Assembly (NCBI GenBank): GCA_015680685.1
Contig: MNCI01011801.1
Span: 183,823 to 235,670, forward strand
Source: Gnetum montanum
Taxonomy: Eukaryota; Streptophyta; Gnetopsida; Gnetales; Gnetaceae
Length of the DNA: 51,848 nt
Direction of reading: 5' to 3'
The translations under genes were made by a program, and so were the position numbers. This document shows, piece after piece, positions 1-11,117 of this stretch (the stretch's first letter is position 1; every line of letters starts with the position of its first letter). The notes below the pieces were generated by a model. The model was not told where the DNA came from. It did not search any database and worked only from the letters and a program-made list of their open reading frames with translations.

Positions 1-1080
1 ATTGATGAAGCACTATGTGCTATGTGTAGTACAATGTCAAATACCAATGGTTTACCAAATTAAAAAATTCATTGCCTTCATGGTCAGTAAGCTTGAATGC
101 TTCATTGTCATAAGCCTTGATGACCAAGAAAGGACCTTCCCAATTGGTTGAGAATTTGTTCATGGGTTTTTGAATGGCCTTGAGGACCAAGTCCCCTTTC
201 TTGATTGGGAATTGATGCTAATTGTGATGGTGTTTCTGCCATTGCGTTTGTTGGTACCACTTGATATGATCAAGTTTCTGCATGTGCTCCTCCTCTATCA
301 AGTCGAGGTCCATGGTTCTTAACTCATCATTATGAGCCTTGTCAATGAGGCTTGAGAGGGTTACATGGAGTAATGGAACTTACAATTTAAGAGGCAAGAT
401 GGCTTTAGACCCATAAACCAAACTATATGGAATCTTACCTATTGTAGTTCTTCATGTTATGCAGTAGGACCAAAGTGCATAGGTCAACTACTCATGCCAT
501 CATCATTTACTATTGCTAAGTATATTCTTTAAAAGATTGACAATGACCTTGTTTGTGGCCTTCACTTGGCCATTCACCTCCAAGTAGTAAGGTGATGAAA
601 AGGAATGTTTAATTCTAAAGCGTTCGTAAAAGGCTTTGGTCTCAATGTTGCTAAATTGTGATCATTATCAGTGACAATGGTCATGGGTAAACCAAAATGG
701 AACATTATGTTGTCAAGTATAGACTTGCTACAATGTAGTCTTCCTACGAGAAATAGCCTTAACCCACTTTGTAAAATACTTAGTCATGTTTATGATGAAG
801 CTATGCCCTATAGAAGATGTAGTTGTTATTGGTCCTATGATATCCAACCCCCAACATTGGAACAACCCTGTGATCTATGTTGTATGTAGTTTGCTGGGTG
901 ACATATGCATTAAGTTACTATGCTGTTGACACGTGCCACAATTTTTGACGTTGGAGATACAATCATGCTTCATGTGTGGGCAATAGTAGCCTAAGAATAT
1001 GATATTTGTTGCCATTGTCATGGGTGCCATTTGGCCTCTGTAGAGTCCCTCGTGGACTTGTTCAATGATCATTTATGCTT
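1..1080 (-). pseudogene. Element A pol: integrase
   Basis: On the minus strand, the H2C2 zinc-binding module runs about 1072-880 (His in 'VHEGLYRGQ', then 'GYYCPHMKHD', 'CGTCQQHS'). The catalytic core follows with 'WGLDIIGPI', 'SSIGHSFII' and 'YFTKWVKAI' (first Asp), then 'FGLPMTIVTDN' (second Asp). The third block is 'SPYYLEVNGQVKATNK', where the catalytic Glu position reads Lys. The C-terminal part near 180-40 shows 'WEGPFLVIKAYDNEAFKLT', which is the usual Ty3/gypsy C-terminus. The frame shifts and stops several times (for example after the second Asp), so no single open frame spans it. It probably ends at a stop near position 20, placing the lost 3' LTR just beyond the left edge. Confidence 0.9.
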
Positions 1081-1399
1081 TGCTGTTGCTAATGTAAGTT
1101 AGTGGTATGCCATCATAGGATTGGTGACACAATTTTTATCATCCATGATGATGTATTTTCACTATTTCTTTTGCATTGCATCTTTTTGGATAGTGGTTAT
1201 ATGTTGCGGAGGTTCACCCTATAGAAGGTACGACTTGATGTCTTTATACCACTCTACTGCATGGTTTGTGATTACTATGGCTATAGGTGCAATGTCAGTT
1301 GTTTGCATGATGGGCACAATGAAATTATCCACCATAGTGGGTAATGTACAAAAAATTTTAGGTGCAATGCTTAAGGATAATGTATCTAATGCATTAGCA

Positions 1400-1765
1400 A
1401 TGGTGTTTTCATTACAAGGGATATGCTAAACATTAGTAGTTGTAAATTGCTTGAGTAGGTGCTTTGCTAGGTCATAGTAAGGTTTCAAGTGCTAAGCTCT
1501 ACAAGCATAACTTGGTTGATAACTAGTTGTGAGTCTTCTTAGATCACTTGGTCTTGTATTCCTAGGTCACAGGTCATGAAGATACCCTAGAGGAGATGCT
1601 CATACTTTGCCTTGATGTTAGTGCATGGAAATGTGAAATGATATGCAAAGGATCATATCTCCCTAGAGGGGAATGTGATTATGGCAGCAAGTCTACCCCC
1701 TTGAGAGGTTGAAGCACCATTGAAGTGTAAGAGTGCCTTGAATTTGTTAGGCACTTGGCTTATGC
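1400..1765 (-). pseudogene. Element A pol: second (archaeal-type) RNase H domain
   Basis: Downstream of the first RNase H and before integrase, the minus strand encodes 'FKALLHFNGASTSQGG', then 'AAIITFP', 'TNIKAKYEHLL', 'LGIQDQVI' and 'DSQLVINQV'. This is the pattern of the additional RNase H (aRNH) that the Tat lineage of plant Ty3/gypsy elements acquired next to its original domain: F-D-G-A-S, T-N-x-x-A-E-Y-E-A-L and D-S-Q-L-V. Here the first catalytic Asp reads Asn (FNGA) and the middle Glu region reads KAKYEHLL, both G-to-A type changes. Stops interrupt the frame. The call rests on motif order by eye, and an HMM search against RNase_H-like aRNH profiles would settle it. Confidence 0.75.
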
Positions 1766-1849
1766 TAGTGACATGCTCATCTAGAAATTCTGGATCTATC
1801 ATTGCTTGATTGTTAATTGGGGAAGCTGTGAATTATGCGGCTAGTGCTT

Positions 1850-3473
1850 GAGCTTTTGTTGATGCTTATGCAATGTAATGCAGGTCAAAATCCATAGTTT
1901 TTGCTTTTCAACATGTAATGTGACTACTCTCATAGATATTCATTATAATGGCTCAAAGTACATTACTTTTGTAGATGATTTTGACTTGGCTATAGAAAAG
2001 ATAATGCCTCCACTTCTTGGGTGCAAAGACCAAGGCAAGGCAATTCTTTTCTACATCGTTATACTTTTCTTCATAGGTAATTAATGCATGACTTAGGTAC
2101 TATACCGAGACCTCTATACCATTATCTCACTTTTGGAAAAGCAAAGAAGTGATGGATGCATATGAGGTAGCAAGGTAGATGTAGAATGATTTATCTCCTT
2201 GTAGAGGGTAGACCATTGGAAGTTGGACTAGCTCTTGTTTAAGGTTATCAAATGCCTTTTGGCATTGAGCTGTCCACTCAAAGTGGACTTCCTTTTTGAG
2301 CAAGTGTTGCATTGGTTGCAACTTGTCGGTCAACCTTGTGGTAAATTGGCATATGAATTGCAATCTACCTTGTAACCCTTGTAGCTTATTAAGGTTGACC
2401 CATGGTGCTAAGTTAATAATGGCCTTAACCTTATTGGGATCTATGTGTATGCCTACTTTAGATACTATGAAACCTAGCATGTGGCTCATCTTGACACTGA
2501 AGATACATTTCTTAGGGTTTAACCTAAGTTCATGCTTTAAACAACGTTTAAGCACAAGGTCTAAATTATCTGTGTTGTAAGATGCCTTGGACTTAATTGC
2601 TATATCATCAACGTAATCATTGAGTAGACCTAACAGGTAATCACTAAAGATGTACATCATGGCTTGTTGATAAGTTGCTCCTACGTCCTTGTGCCCAAAG
2701 GGCATCATGATGTAGCAAAATGTACCTTGAGAGGTCATGAAGGTAGTATTGAGTTGGTGCTCTAGGTTAATCCAAATCTAGTTGTAACCCAAGAACTTGT
2801 CCATAAAGGACAACAATGTATGACTAGTTGTAGTGTCAACCAATTGATCAATACTAGGTAATGGAAAATCATCTTTAATGATTACCTTGTTTAGGCCCCG
2901 AAAGTCTATGAAAATGCATATAGTTTTATTTTTCTTAGGTACAACCATGATGTTGGAGACCCATTTTACATAGTCAATGGCTCAAATGAACCCAACTTTG
3001 TAGAGCTTAGGGATTTCATTGTAGACTACCAATGCTAGCTTAGGCCTAACCTTGTGAGCTTTCTGTTTAACTAGTTTTATGCTAGGATTGAGGATTATGT
3101 TGTGTTGCACTACATGAGGATCTAGGCCTATTATGTCTTTGTAAGACTATGTAAATGCCTTGATGTTATTGTTGAGTACATTTTTGATGTTTTGTACATG
3201 TCAAGGCTTTAACAAAGAGCTAGGTTTTAATGTTTTTGTCTTGCCACTAGATGTTGCTACAGGGATTTCAATAAGGGGATCCTCAATGATGTCACCTACC
3301 TCTAGGGCTATAACTAGATGGTCTAGCAAATTTAATAGTTCTTCTATAGGTGTTATGTATTCATCATAGACTATGGGCTCAAGGTCTAGGCATTGTGGGT
3401 CAATGCATTGTGTGAGATCACCATGTGGCCTAGTGAGGATCAGTAGTGAGTGAAGATGCTCATACATAATCAT
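1850..3473 (-). pseudogene. pol: Element A pol: reverse transcriptase and first RNase H
   Basis: The frame opens near 3473 with a pol N-terminal linker. It is followed by the usual Ty3/gypsy entry (a Gln-Lys-x-x-Lys-x-x-Pro stretch, then 'WVSNIMVVPKKN', near 2950) and 'FIDFRGLNK' near 2900. The fingers/palm continue to 'MMPFG' near 2700 and the catalytic 'YVDD' near 2610. The thumb/connection 'LGFIVSKVGI' is near 2470, and the tether 'FEWTAQCQKAFDNLK' leads into the first RNase H ('FYIYLATSYASITSLLFQK', then 'YLSHAL', 'EEKYNDVEKNCLALVFA' and 'KWRHYLF'). Two in-frame stops interrupt the RT before 2738, so the long open piece 2738-2127 is only the second half. The YVDD box is intact. Family assignment is firm; activity is excluded by the stops. 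Confidence 0.93.
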
Positions 3474-3619
3474 GTTTAAAATCCTAAAATAATCCTACAA
3501 AAATGACTAGAAAAATGTCAAGCCACACCTATCTTAATGAGAGAAATATACATAAAATGAAGGAAAATGATGCAATAAAATTCATCCAAGTACAAAAACA
3601 TGGTTTTAAAAGGCAAGGG
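3474..3619. other. Element A spacer between minisatellite and pol
   Basis: An AT-rich stretch lies between array 2 and the first pol codons. No gene or conserved motif was seen. If pol is joined to gag-protease by splicing, the acceptor would be expected here; none could be singled out by eye. Confidence 0.4.
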
Positions 3620-3730
3620 ATGAGTGGGCTAGTTTTAGGTCTTAGCCAACCATGGGGTTGCTAGTTTAAGGTCTTAGTGGACCGTAATGTGGTAGTTTAA
3701 GGTCTTAGCGGACCATGGCATACACTAGAT
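3620..3730. repeat. Minisatellite array 2 of element A
   Basis: Three to four degenerate units built on 'TAGTTTAAGGTCTTAG' followed by 'GGACCATGG', unit length about 35 bases. The reverse complement of the same word closes array 2 of element B (23170-23285, 'AAGACCTTAAACTAG' after 'CATGGTCTAC'), in the same position relative to the antisense gene and with the same orientation relative to the element. Confidence 0.75.
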
Positions 3731-5055
3731 GTGTTGTTTGAGCAAGGCTAGTGCATCAAAAAAGTGAAATTGGCTTGGCTGCTCATTGAGCAACAAGAGA
3801 AATTCAAAAATTTTCTAAGTCTAGAGATAGCTAGAAAAATCAAAAAATTTTCTAACTTTGGTAACTATGCTTCCATCCAACTATGCTCTACATTGTTGAG
3901 CATAGTCTTAGGGTAGGTAGGAAATTAAGTAGTCCTTGGCGGTATAAAAGTGCAGTTTACCTTAGGTAAATTTTTCATTGTCAAAGTTGAAAATGCAACC
4001 TTTCTAGAGCATAGCATAGTTGTATGAGTGTAGTTGCCAAAATGTTGCACCAAAATGGATGCTAGCACCCTATTCTAACCAAGATGGATGAGGGAGAGTG
4101 AGTCCTAGGATGCCTACCATGGGCATGCATGGAGGAGCAAAGGGCACCACCATCTACTAGGTACCCTGACTATGCGCTTCCCCTTGTTTGTTTCTTGTAT
4201 TCTTTTTCTTTCTACACTTAGGCATTTTAGGGCTTGGGGTTCGATCATAGTAGGGGTGCCCTACCTTGGTAGGTGCTATCACCACCATGGCCACTGTGGT
4301 TGCTGTGATCATGGAGGGAGCATGCGTTGAGTGCAAGGGTTTGAAAAGTAGGGGTTTTTGGGAGATTACATGGGGATTTTAAAGGAAATGCATGGGGGAC
4401 AAGGGCTTGCAACATTTGTTAGTGACTATGGCTATTACAGTAGTCAGTGTGGCCCCAAGGGCAAGGGGGAAGGCTATGAGTCTATGAAAATTTTATCTTT
4501 TTTCATGGCATGTAGAGTGGGAGATTGGGGTTTTAACGGTACCCTAGGACCATCGCCTATAGGGTAGAGGCACGACAGGTTTCCACCGTAGTTTTTATAT
4601 GATTTTTCATTTTCTCAAAAATCTCATCCTCTATACAAGGTAGGGATGAGTGTTTGGTAGTAGCCTTAGGAACCTTGCTTACGAGGTGGAGTGTGTGGCA
4701 AGGACCTTGACCACTATTTTTTTTGTTATTGATGTCAATTTTTTTGCTATGTGCAAGGCAATGGTGGTAGCACCAGCGGTGGCCATGGGCCATCACCACA
4801 GGGCAAGGGTGTGGTAGGGGACTGCCATTTTTTTAAATTTTTTGAAATTTCAAGGATGGGACAAGGGTTTTAAGGTTTTTTGAACTTTTTTGGACTACGC
4901 TACCCAGAGTTAGAAAAAATTTTGAAAATTTTATGCAAAAGCGTTAAACTTGTGAAATGCAAAATGCTAATTTCAAATATTCAATCATGCCAAAATGAAA
5001 TGATAATGCAACCTATAATGCTAAATATGTGATTATGAAAAATGAAATGATAATG
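3731..5055. other. Noncoding region upstream of antisense gene (element A)
   Basis: No convincing coding region. The stretch holds words of the hairpin family 'ACTATGCTCTCCACT' and its complement in degenerate form (3860-3920, 4885-4900) and a segment rich in 'CCATGG'/'GCCAC' words (4110-4800). The equivalent stretch in element B (20640-22640, other strand) has the same make-up, so this is probably the 5' flank of the antisense gene. Confidence 0.5.
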
Positions 5056-5720
5056 CTATGTGAAACGTACTATACCCTAGTGAGTACTAGGCACGTCAAA
5101 TGTGTGTATTAACATCCTATACCCATAGGGCCCAGGGGTCCTAGGATATTTTTCTAACTTATGCTATGTCATCTTAATTTTGCTAAGTGTAATTCAACAT
5201 TTCGTATTTTTGCCAAACTTTGCATCTAGTGTGTACTAATGCTATGTTTGTCACCTTGCAGTTACAGAGTGTTTCTAAAGCCCATGTTAGTTGTTGTGGA
5301 GCTTGTTGGCATTCTTTGCTGCATGAGTGAGCCTATGCCCAACACACATGCATTAGATATATGGGTGGCTGATCAGGTGGTATGGTTTTGGCCTAGGAAA
5401 ATTGAGTTCCTAGCATTCATGCTACAACACTTTAGTGTGATTATGTGATCACACTTAGTAGCAGAGGCTATAGGTGTTATCATCGAGACATTACTGCTTG
5501 GGGCCAATTGGAACATATTGAGGTTTATGTCTAATGAGCCCACGACCTATGATGATAGAGAAAGTGGTTTAAGGTGAGGTCCTAGGGGCACTCATCCTTT
5601 ATCCAGGATATAGGGAATGCCAGAGTTCTCTTGTTATAATAAGAGAAACACCATCTTTATTGCCTAATGCATGCATATCTTGTTCTAGAACCTACCTAGA
5701 ATGATATATTGTGTCGGAGG

Positions 5721-5808
5721 GTAAGTGCTCTTATGATTTTTCATTGTGTTTCTTGCTATTGGCCCATGTCAAGTTTTCTAACTACTAACTACCCATGCTT
5801 AATGCTAG
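5721..5808 (+). other. Intron in antisense gene, copy A (88 bases)
   Basis: Donor 'GG|GTAAGTGC' and acceptor 'TGCTAG|ATTCAAAG', with a branch-like 'CTACTAACTA' about 25 bases upstream of the acceptor. Copy B has the same donor word and the same exon word TTCAAAG after its acceptor, while the intron interiors differ. Confidence 0.75.
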
Positions 5809-6079
5809 ATTCAAAGTTATGATTAGGGGCTCCATGATGAGAAAGAGGCTCTTGCTTTGACTAGCACTATCCTAGAGGTATTCTCCTCTAGTCCAAACTT
5901 TTGGGAGGCTATACTTGAGTAGGTATGAGAAAATTTAAAGAATTAACCTACTTGGTACTTGAAGGCATTTGAATGGTGTAGGACCTATGATTGGCTTGAT
6001 GAGGGGTAGGCTAGTGGTGATCCCAACTTTGAGGAGCTAGTTGTGCCATGACCTTCATTTCATGCATCATTTATTCCAT

Positions 6080-6172
6080 GTAAGAACTTATTTTTTGGCT
6101 TTTATGTTTTCTCTCATGCACTGATTGATTTTCCCTTACCTAATTTTAACATTGTTTTTGCCTATGTTGTAG
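6080..6172 (+). other. Intron in antisense gene, copy A (93 bases)
   Basis: Donor 'CCAT|GTAAGAAC', acceptor 'GTTGTAG|CTACAGTTGC' after a T-rich tract. The downstream exon encodes 'EVTVITT' and 'IMKYGDVE', which copy B matches ('EVIVITT', 'IMKYGDVE') directly after its own acceptor at 19496. Confidence 0.7.
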
Positions 6173-6953
6173 CTACAGTTGCTATAGGAGAGGTGACAGT
6201 GATCACCACAAGCTGCAGTGAGGTCATCCTCATCATGAAATATGGTGATGTGGAGGGGGTACAAGATTGGTTATTCATTCATGCCTTAGATGCATTGACC
6301 AATTGACTCACATGTGCTAGGTTGATGGAATTTTCTTGGCCCTTAGCCTGAACATTTTGGTGGCTGAAATGGTTACCATCATAGACTCCTTCAATAGTGA
6401 TGTCCTTCACTTCATCACTCACATACATGAAGTGAGGGTAGTCCTAGACTTGAACAAGGCCCTCTTTGCTAACCTCTTTGGCCTTTCCATTTATGGACCA
6501 TTGGTTGTTGACAAGGCCAACAGAAAGGTGGATCACAGAGGAGAGATCGAGGAGTGGTTGGAAGCCACTTAATCTCATAAAGGGATCCTAATTAGGGACA
6601 TGCATGTGCCTAAGGTCTAGGAGCTCTACACTCTTTCATGCTCGTGCCTTTCCAAAGTTACTTTTCTAAAGAAAAATCCTTGGAATGAAGTAGGCATGAG
6701 TGATGAAGGAGGTACTATAGCAGGACATGAGGTTCAATTGGGCCTCCTACATTACCATTTGATTGCATGCAGAGATCACCAAGTTGTGTTACAACCTCCA
6801 AGCAAGGTCTCACATACTCTTTGCATTCTTCATAGCATATTTTCAAAGATTCATAGAGCTTTTGGTGGTCCAAGATAGTGAACATTGGGTATTGCAAGAT
6901 TGTGAGTAGTTTTCTAAGCCTTTGGTGAAACACATGTTTGTAACCACTCACTT

Positions 6954-7018
6954 GTAGGATCCTCTTGCATCTTTGGTTGTTTAGTTGTTTCTAAGTATTG
7001 CATCATGTTGGCTTGCAG
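6954..7018 (+). other. Possible intron in antisense gene, copy A (65 bases)
   Basis: Possible donor 'CACTT|GTAGGATCC' and good acceptor 'GGCTTGCAG|CCTCAAATG'. The exon that follows matches the exon after the 17925 acceptor in copy B ('TGGTCC', then a segment encoding 'FMEGIVENMVDHL' here and 'FMEDIIEDMVDRL' there). The donor side does not align with copy B, which has an extra acidic exon here, so the donor is uncertain. Confidence 0.45.
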
Positions 7019-7161
7019 CCTCAAATGTACCCGCTAGTGGTCCACCACCTACACGTACCTATATATGAAGTCGTGGGTAGAGACATTGGACATGTTTGCC
7101 TTCATGGAAGGCATTGTTGAGAATATGGTAGACCACCTATAGTAGGTGGATCCAAATCTTA

Positions 7162-7250
7162 GTATGCATGATGTTTTTTTACTTACATTGCTTTACCGAT
7201 TTCATGCTTAGTTTATGGCTAATGTTGAATTGCTTGTTGCATGTCAACAG
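7162..7250 (+). other. Intron in antisense gene, copy A (89 bases)
   Basis: Donor 'CTTA|GTATGCATG' and acceptor 'GTCAACAG|GTTCTGAG'. Copy B has 'CTTG|GTATGTGTG' and 'TATAG|GTCCTAAG' at the same place (17792-17702), and the next exon encodes 'VAKVDA' in both. Confidence 0.75.
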
Positions 7251-8072
7251 GTTCTGAGCTTTGCTGGGATCTGAACTGGGTGGCTAAGGTGGATGCCATC
7301 CTCGAAAACCCTCCTGAAGTGGAGCAAGTGCCTCACTATGTGTATGAGGAAACCAACAAGTTTGTACTTTCTTGTGCAAAAGCATTATGGAGCTATAGGT
7401 GCTCAAATGAGCACGTGTGGAAACATGTGCATGAGCTGTAGGAGAGTGTTGAGCTAGGACAAGAAGTTTAAGGATCTCTAGTCCTAATATGACTTCTTGG
7501 TGGCTTAATCATGGGGAGATAATACTTGGTGGACTACAGAGATCAACTATGCCTAGTACTAGTCGGCTATCTATGGAAAGAATGAGGCCACACGGGAGAT
7601 CATTGAGTAGAGGCTACAGATGGATCTTCTTACCTAGAAAAGTCAAGATTGAAAAAATTTTAGCACTAAGGTGTGAAAGTGGGGGCATACAAAGAAAAAC
7701 CACAAACACCACTATAAGTGTAAGCAAGATGCATATCTTCAGTAGCTCAAAGAAGAGTCCATTGACCACTGTTACCTTGAGATGTTTGTTGAGGCAATTG
7801 GTGGGAGACAGGCCTTCGAGATATTTACTCATTGCATAGTGGTTAGTGGTCCCCTAGAGTAGGAGATTATCACACCTTTAGGGGAAACTTTATTTGACAC
7901 TTTTTCTATGTAGCTACCCACATGGACCACCATGGATGAAGACAAAACCCTTGCAAGTGTTGACTTTGGCCAAGAGGACTGGATGAAGCTATCAGAGGTT
8001 GAGATCCTCTGATGCTTGGAGGAGGGCCTTGATAGCTTGCCTCTAGACATGGTCGATGCAGGATTCTCTTAG

Positions 8073-8148
8073 GTTGTTTTTTCTATTAATTTGTGTATTG
8101 TATTTTTGCTTACTGATTAACTAGTTTGTTGCGAATGACAAGCACTAG
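8073..8148 (+). other. Last intron in antisense gene, copy A (76 bases)
   Basis: Donor 'TCTTAG|GTTGTTTT' and acceptor 'GCACTAG|ATGATG'. The last exon encodes a short Pro-rich tail ending 'DTTS' stop; copy B ends 'STTS' stop after a matching intron. The codon just before the donor is TAG here and TAA in copy B, so either a Gln codon decayed in both or the protein ends there (see findings). Confidence 0.6.
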
Positions 8149-8219
8149 ATGATGTTGTAGGCCCTAGAGGCATAATGGATGAGGAGAGCCCTCCACACCC
8201 ACCTGACACTACTAGTTGA

Positions 8220-8429
8220 GTAGATCCTGATGCAACCCTATCATTGGGAATTTTTGTATTTTTGTGTATTTTTTTTATATAATATAGATGGTCATGCTAT
8301 GTACTTTTATTTATATGAGATGAAACAAAAAATTTCTTATGTGAAGTGTATGATGAGTAGGCTCTTATATTTATTTGCTATGTGTTTGATGTTAATGATG
8401 TGATGAGCTGATGTAATTGGGCCATAGTG
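8220..8429. other. 3' flank of antisense gene, copy A
   Basis: AT-rich sequence after the TGA, with no coding signal. It separates the 3' end of the antisense gene from minisatellite array 1. A polyadenylation site would be expected here, but no clear AATAAA was seen. Confidence 0.35.
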
Positions 8430-8765
8430 ATTGCTAGTTTTAGGCCATTTCAGGCCATGTGTGTAGATAATGTTTTGAGAGTGTTAGGCCATTTTAGGTC
8501 CTAGTGATAGTTTAAGGTCATTTCAAGCCATGCAATAATGGACAAGTTTTACTAGTTTTAGGCCATGGCGGGCCATGTGATGCCAGTTTAGGGCCATGGT
8601 GAGCCATCCTATTAGTTTTAGACCATTCTAGACCATGCTATGTAAGGGATATTTCCAGTTTTAGGCCATGGTGGGCCATATGATAGTTTAAGGCCTTTTT
8701 GGACCATGCATTAAAGGGAAAAAGATTGTCAGTTTTAGGCCATGGCAGGCCATAGTATTTTGTAA
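8430..8765. repeat. Minisatellite array 1 of element A
   Basis: Eight or so degenerate units on the theme 'AGTTTTAGGCCATGG' plus 'GGGCCAT', about 30-50 bases each, lying between the converging 3' ends of the antisense gene and gag-protease. The reverse-complement theme ('ATGGCCTTAAACTAGCA') forms the array at the same place in element B (16140-16495), so it is a conserved part of the element. Confidence 0.85.
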
Positions 8766-8999
8766 TTTTTTAATTTTGTGATTTTATGCATTTTTCTACT
8801 TCTATGGGTAAATTAAGTACTAAAAGTAACCAAGTGAAAATGTAAACTTAGTGAAAATGCATGAACAAAAGAAATAAACGCACAATAAGGAAAACAATGC
8901 AAAAATGTGAACAACCAAGCTAACATGAAATGCAAATAAGAAAAACATGTAGAAGTGGGATGGGTAGGCACCCAATGCCTATTGGACCAAGGAGATGCC
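8766..8999. other. Spacer between array 1 and gag-protease stop (element A)
   Basis: AT-rich, with no gene seen. If a Tat/Ogre-type intron joins protease to RT, its donor should lie here or shortly upstream. Confidence 0.35.
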
Positions 9000-11117
9000 T
9001 TAGTCGCACAATTGTTTCCTAATATGGTGTGGGTTAGGGGGGTGCATAGGGCTTAGATGGTACAATACAGTACTCGCCATGACCTTTTTCATCTATGTTG
9101 AAGGGTAGTTTTTCCCACAAAAAGTCCTCCAGGAGGTCAAGGGCTCCCTTTGGTTTCTCAAGTTGGTCTACCTTGCACGTTTTACCCTCATCCTTTATGG
9201 GAGGCACATCATCAAGGAACTCCACCTCTGACCCTTGTTCAGTGTCAACAGTTAGTGGGGCTGTATTGTCACCATAGATGATAACCTCTCCACCTTCATA
9301 TGAAAGGTGGATTTCTTGGTGGATGGGGGAGGAGACAACCTATAGCTGGGCCAACTAGGGCCTATCCAAGATGAGGTTGAAACCTGACATCTCCTTAATT
9401 ATAATGAATTTGATGATGGTGGGGAATTGCTCTCTGGTCATGAAGGCTATCATGACTATTCCCCTTACAACAACACATGATGCATTGAAGGACTTCAAGC
9501 ATGTTATCTTTGTAAATTTAATTTGATCAACAAGACCAAGCTTGTCAACAACTATGTATAGGATGACATTTATTATTGCCCCATCATCAATGTGCACCTT
9601 GTAGATTTTGCATTGCCCCACATAGATGGTGATAAACATTCACACAATAATGACTTGATCCTTCTTAGGGTCCACCTTGATCTCCTCATCATAAAATGCC
9701 AAGGTGTTGAACTCATTTCTTACAGGGGAGGAGGTAACATCATAGTGTGAATGGATTGTTCATTGGTTGGGATGTCCTTCATGATAGGAATAGAGGTCAA
9801 CATGTGAACTAACACTTCATAGTGGATGGAGGAAGTAACTATTAGGTTGTATAGGCTTAGTATTGGGTTCTTTTATTTCAAAGCATGCTTGACTTGGGCC
9901 AATGCATCAAGGAAATCCTTTCCGCTATCTAGTACTTTGTTGTTGGCCTTCATTTCCTCCATGTAGTCCAAGAGATAGATCTCTTATGGAGGAGATTTTG
10001 GCTTTTCTTGCCTTGTTTTCTTTGGAGCCTTACTGCTCCATTGTTGGTTGCATGTTGTAGCATCTTCGATTGGTTGGGCCATTGGGATAGAGGACAAGGG
10101 GACAAGTTTTGGTGAGCCTAATGCCCTTTGCTCTTGGTGTTGCCTAAGCATTTGATTGACGAGGTGCTTGTTGGGCCTCCTAGGTTGCCATATCAATTGC
10201 CTATTATTGCTGGTTGCAGGATGGGGTTTTGGGTGAGTAGGGACTGATGCATTACCCATCATAGGACTCTAAGTAGGTATGGAGTCCACACATTGTTACA
10301 CCCTCACGACAAAGGGTCATTAGGCTATTGCTACCACAACATGCTACAGGGCCCTAAATATAAAGGATGTTATGCCTACCCAAGGTGGTGCTTTAATAAC
10401 AAAAGAGGTTCTTAAACTAGTTGATGTCAAGGAGGTCCTAGTATTGCTAGAGGGTACCTGAACCACAAATGGTTCTTGCACCAGTTCTAAAGTGTGATCA
10501 ACACTGATGGCATTGATGATGTACCCTGTACCACTTGCATTAAGAGGATCCTTGTAAACCCCCATTGATTAGTTTTGGGAGCACACTAGGTTAGTTGCAT
10601 TAAGGACCAAATCACCCTTGCTAATCATGCATTGTATATCATCCTGCAAAGCCATGCAAAAATCTATATCGTGGCCCTACAATTGATGATATTGGCAAAA
10701 TTGATCTAGTCTGAAATGCTTAGGGGTAGGAGGCTCATTTGATAGTGTGGTTGAAGGATTCTTGAGGTGATTGTAATATCAATCATGCCACTTGTGAGCA
10801 TCCTCAGACATCTACTTATATTGGAAGCATCCAACATGAAGTAGTTGGTCCAAAAGCTCTGATCGCTTAATGGGAAATAGTGTGTACTTTGAGAAATCCT
10901 TGTACTCGAAGTTGGGCCTTGTAGTAGCTGGTGCTATGGCTGTTGACGATGCAAGCTGGTTATTTCATACTATGCTAGAGTTAGTTGCCTTGTTTTTGTT
11001 GGCCAATTCCTTGGTTGTCTTGGCCGTTGGTTTGGCATTGGTTGGCTTAGTCTCATTGTCCACTATTGTGATAGTTGTGGTCACCTTCTTTCCTTTGTCT
11101 TTATCTTTTTCTTTCTT
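9000..11117 (-). pseudogene. gag-pro: Element A gag C-terminal half and protease
   Basis: On the minus strand from 11117: a Lys-rich stretch ('KEKDKDKGK'), then a segment homologous to element B gag ('RPNFEYKDFSKYT', 'SELLDQLL'). The Tat-type zinc-knuckle remnant follows near 10680 ('CQYHQLxGHDIDFCMALQDDIQCMI', shown with its stop as x and split as C-x-x-H...H-x4-C). A Pro/Thr/Ser-rich linker (10560-10000) leads to the protease at 9639-9340: 'KVHIDDGAIINVI', then 'VDKLGLVDQIKFTKITCLKS' and 'FNLILDRP'. A C-terminal tail ends 'PPNPHHIRKQLCD' with stop TAA at 9002-9000. Element B has the same tail and stop, so the gag-pro frame really ends here and does not run into RT. Upstream gag is removed at the junction with element B. 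Confidence 0.85.

Larger units (their letters stand above)
5060..8219 (+). pseudogene. Antisense multi-exon gene carried by element A, copy 1
   Basis: This gene runs opposite to gag-pol and is homologous, segment by segment, to the minus strand of element B (about 20600-16722). Shared protein pieces in order: 'PSEY' and 'SYTH' (exon near 5080-5130); a hydrophobic 'LKPMLVVVELVGILC' followed by 'SVIM' and 'ETLL' (5265-5545); 'LEVFSSSPNF' (5870-5910); 'IMKYGDVE' (6235-6260); 'VVLDLNKALFANLFGL' then 'VDKANRKVDHRGEIEEWLEAT' in two blocks (6440-6570); 'WVAKVDAILENPPEVEQVPH' (7275-7340); 'WTTMDEDKTLASVDFGQEDW' (7925-7985). It ends 'TTS' and TGA at 8217-8219. Four or more introns with GT/AG borders fall at the same places as in copy B. 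At least one frameshift (near 6330) and several stops break it. No start codon could be fixed. The family is unknown; a distant plant-mobile-domain relation is only a thought. Confidence 0.75.
1..11117 (-). mobile_element. Element A: Tat-type Ty3/gypsy LTR retrotransposon, partial
   Basis: Read on the minus strand, the order is gag-protease (11117-9000), minisatellite (8765-8430), an antisense spliced-looking gene (8219 to about 5060), hairpin-rich noncoding DNA, a second minisatellite (3730-3620), then RT, RNase H, a second RNase H and integrase down to the window edge. Two RNase H domains are, from established knowledge, a mark of the Tat clade. The gag is cut at 11117, exactly where the LTR of element B begins, so the 5' LTR, leader and gag N-terminus are missing; the 3' LTR lies left of the window or is lost. 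All frames carry stops, so the copy is dead. That these parts form one element is inferred from their common orientation and from the same order of parts in element B. Confidence 0.8.

Noticed and set aside
2296-2580. Plus-strand frame of 94 codons
   Set aside because: Antisense shadow of the RT thumb of element A, with no similarity of its own.
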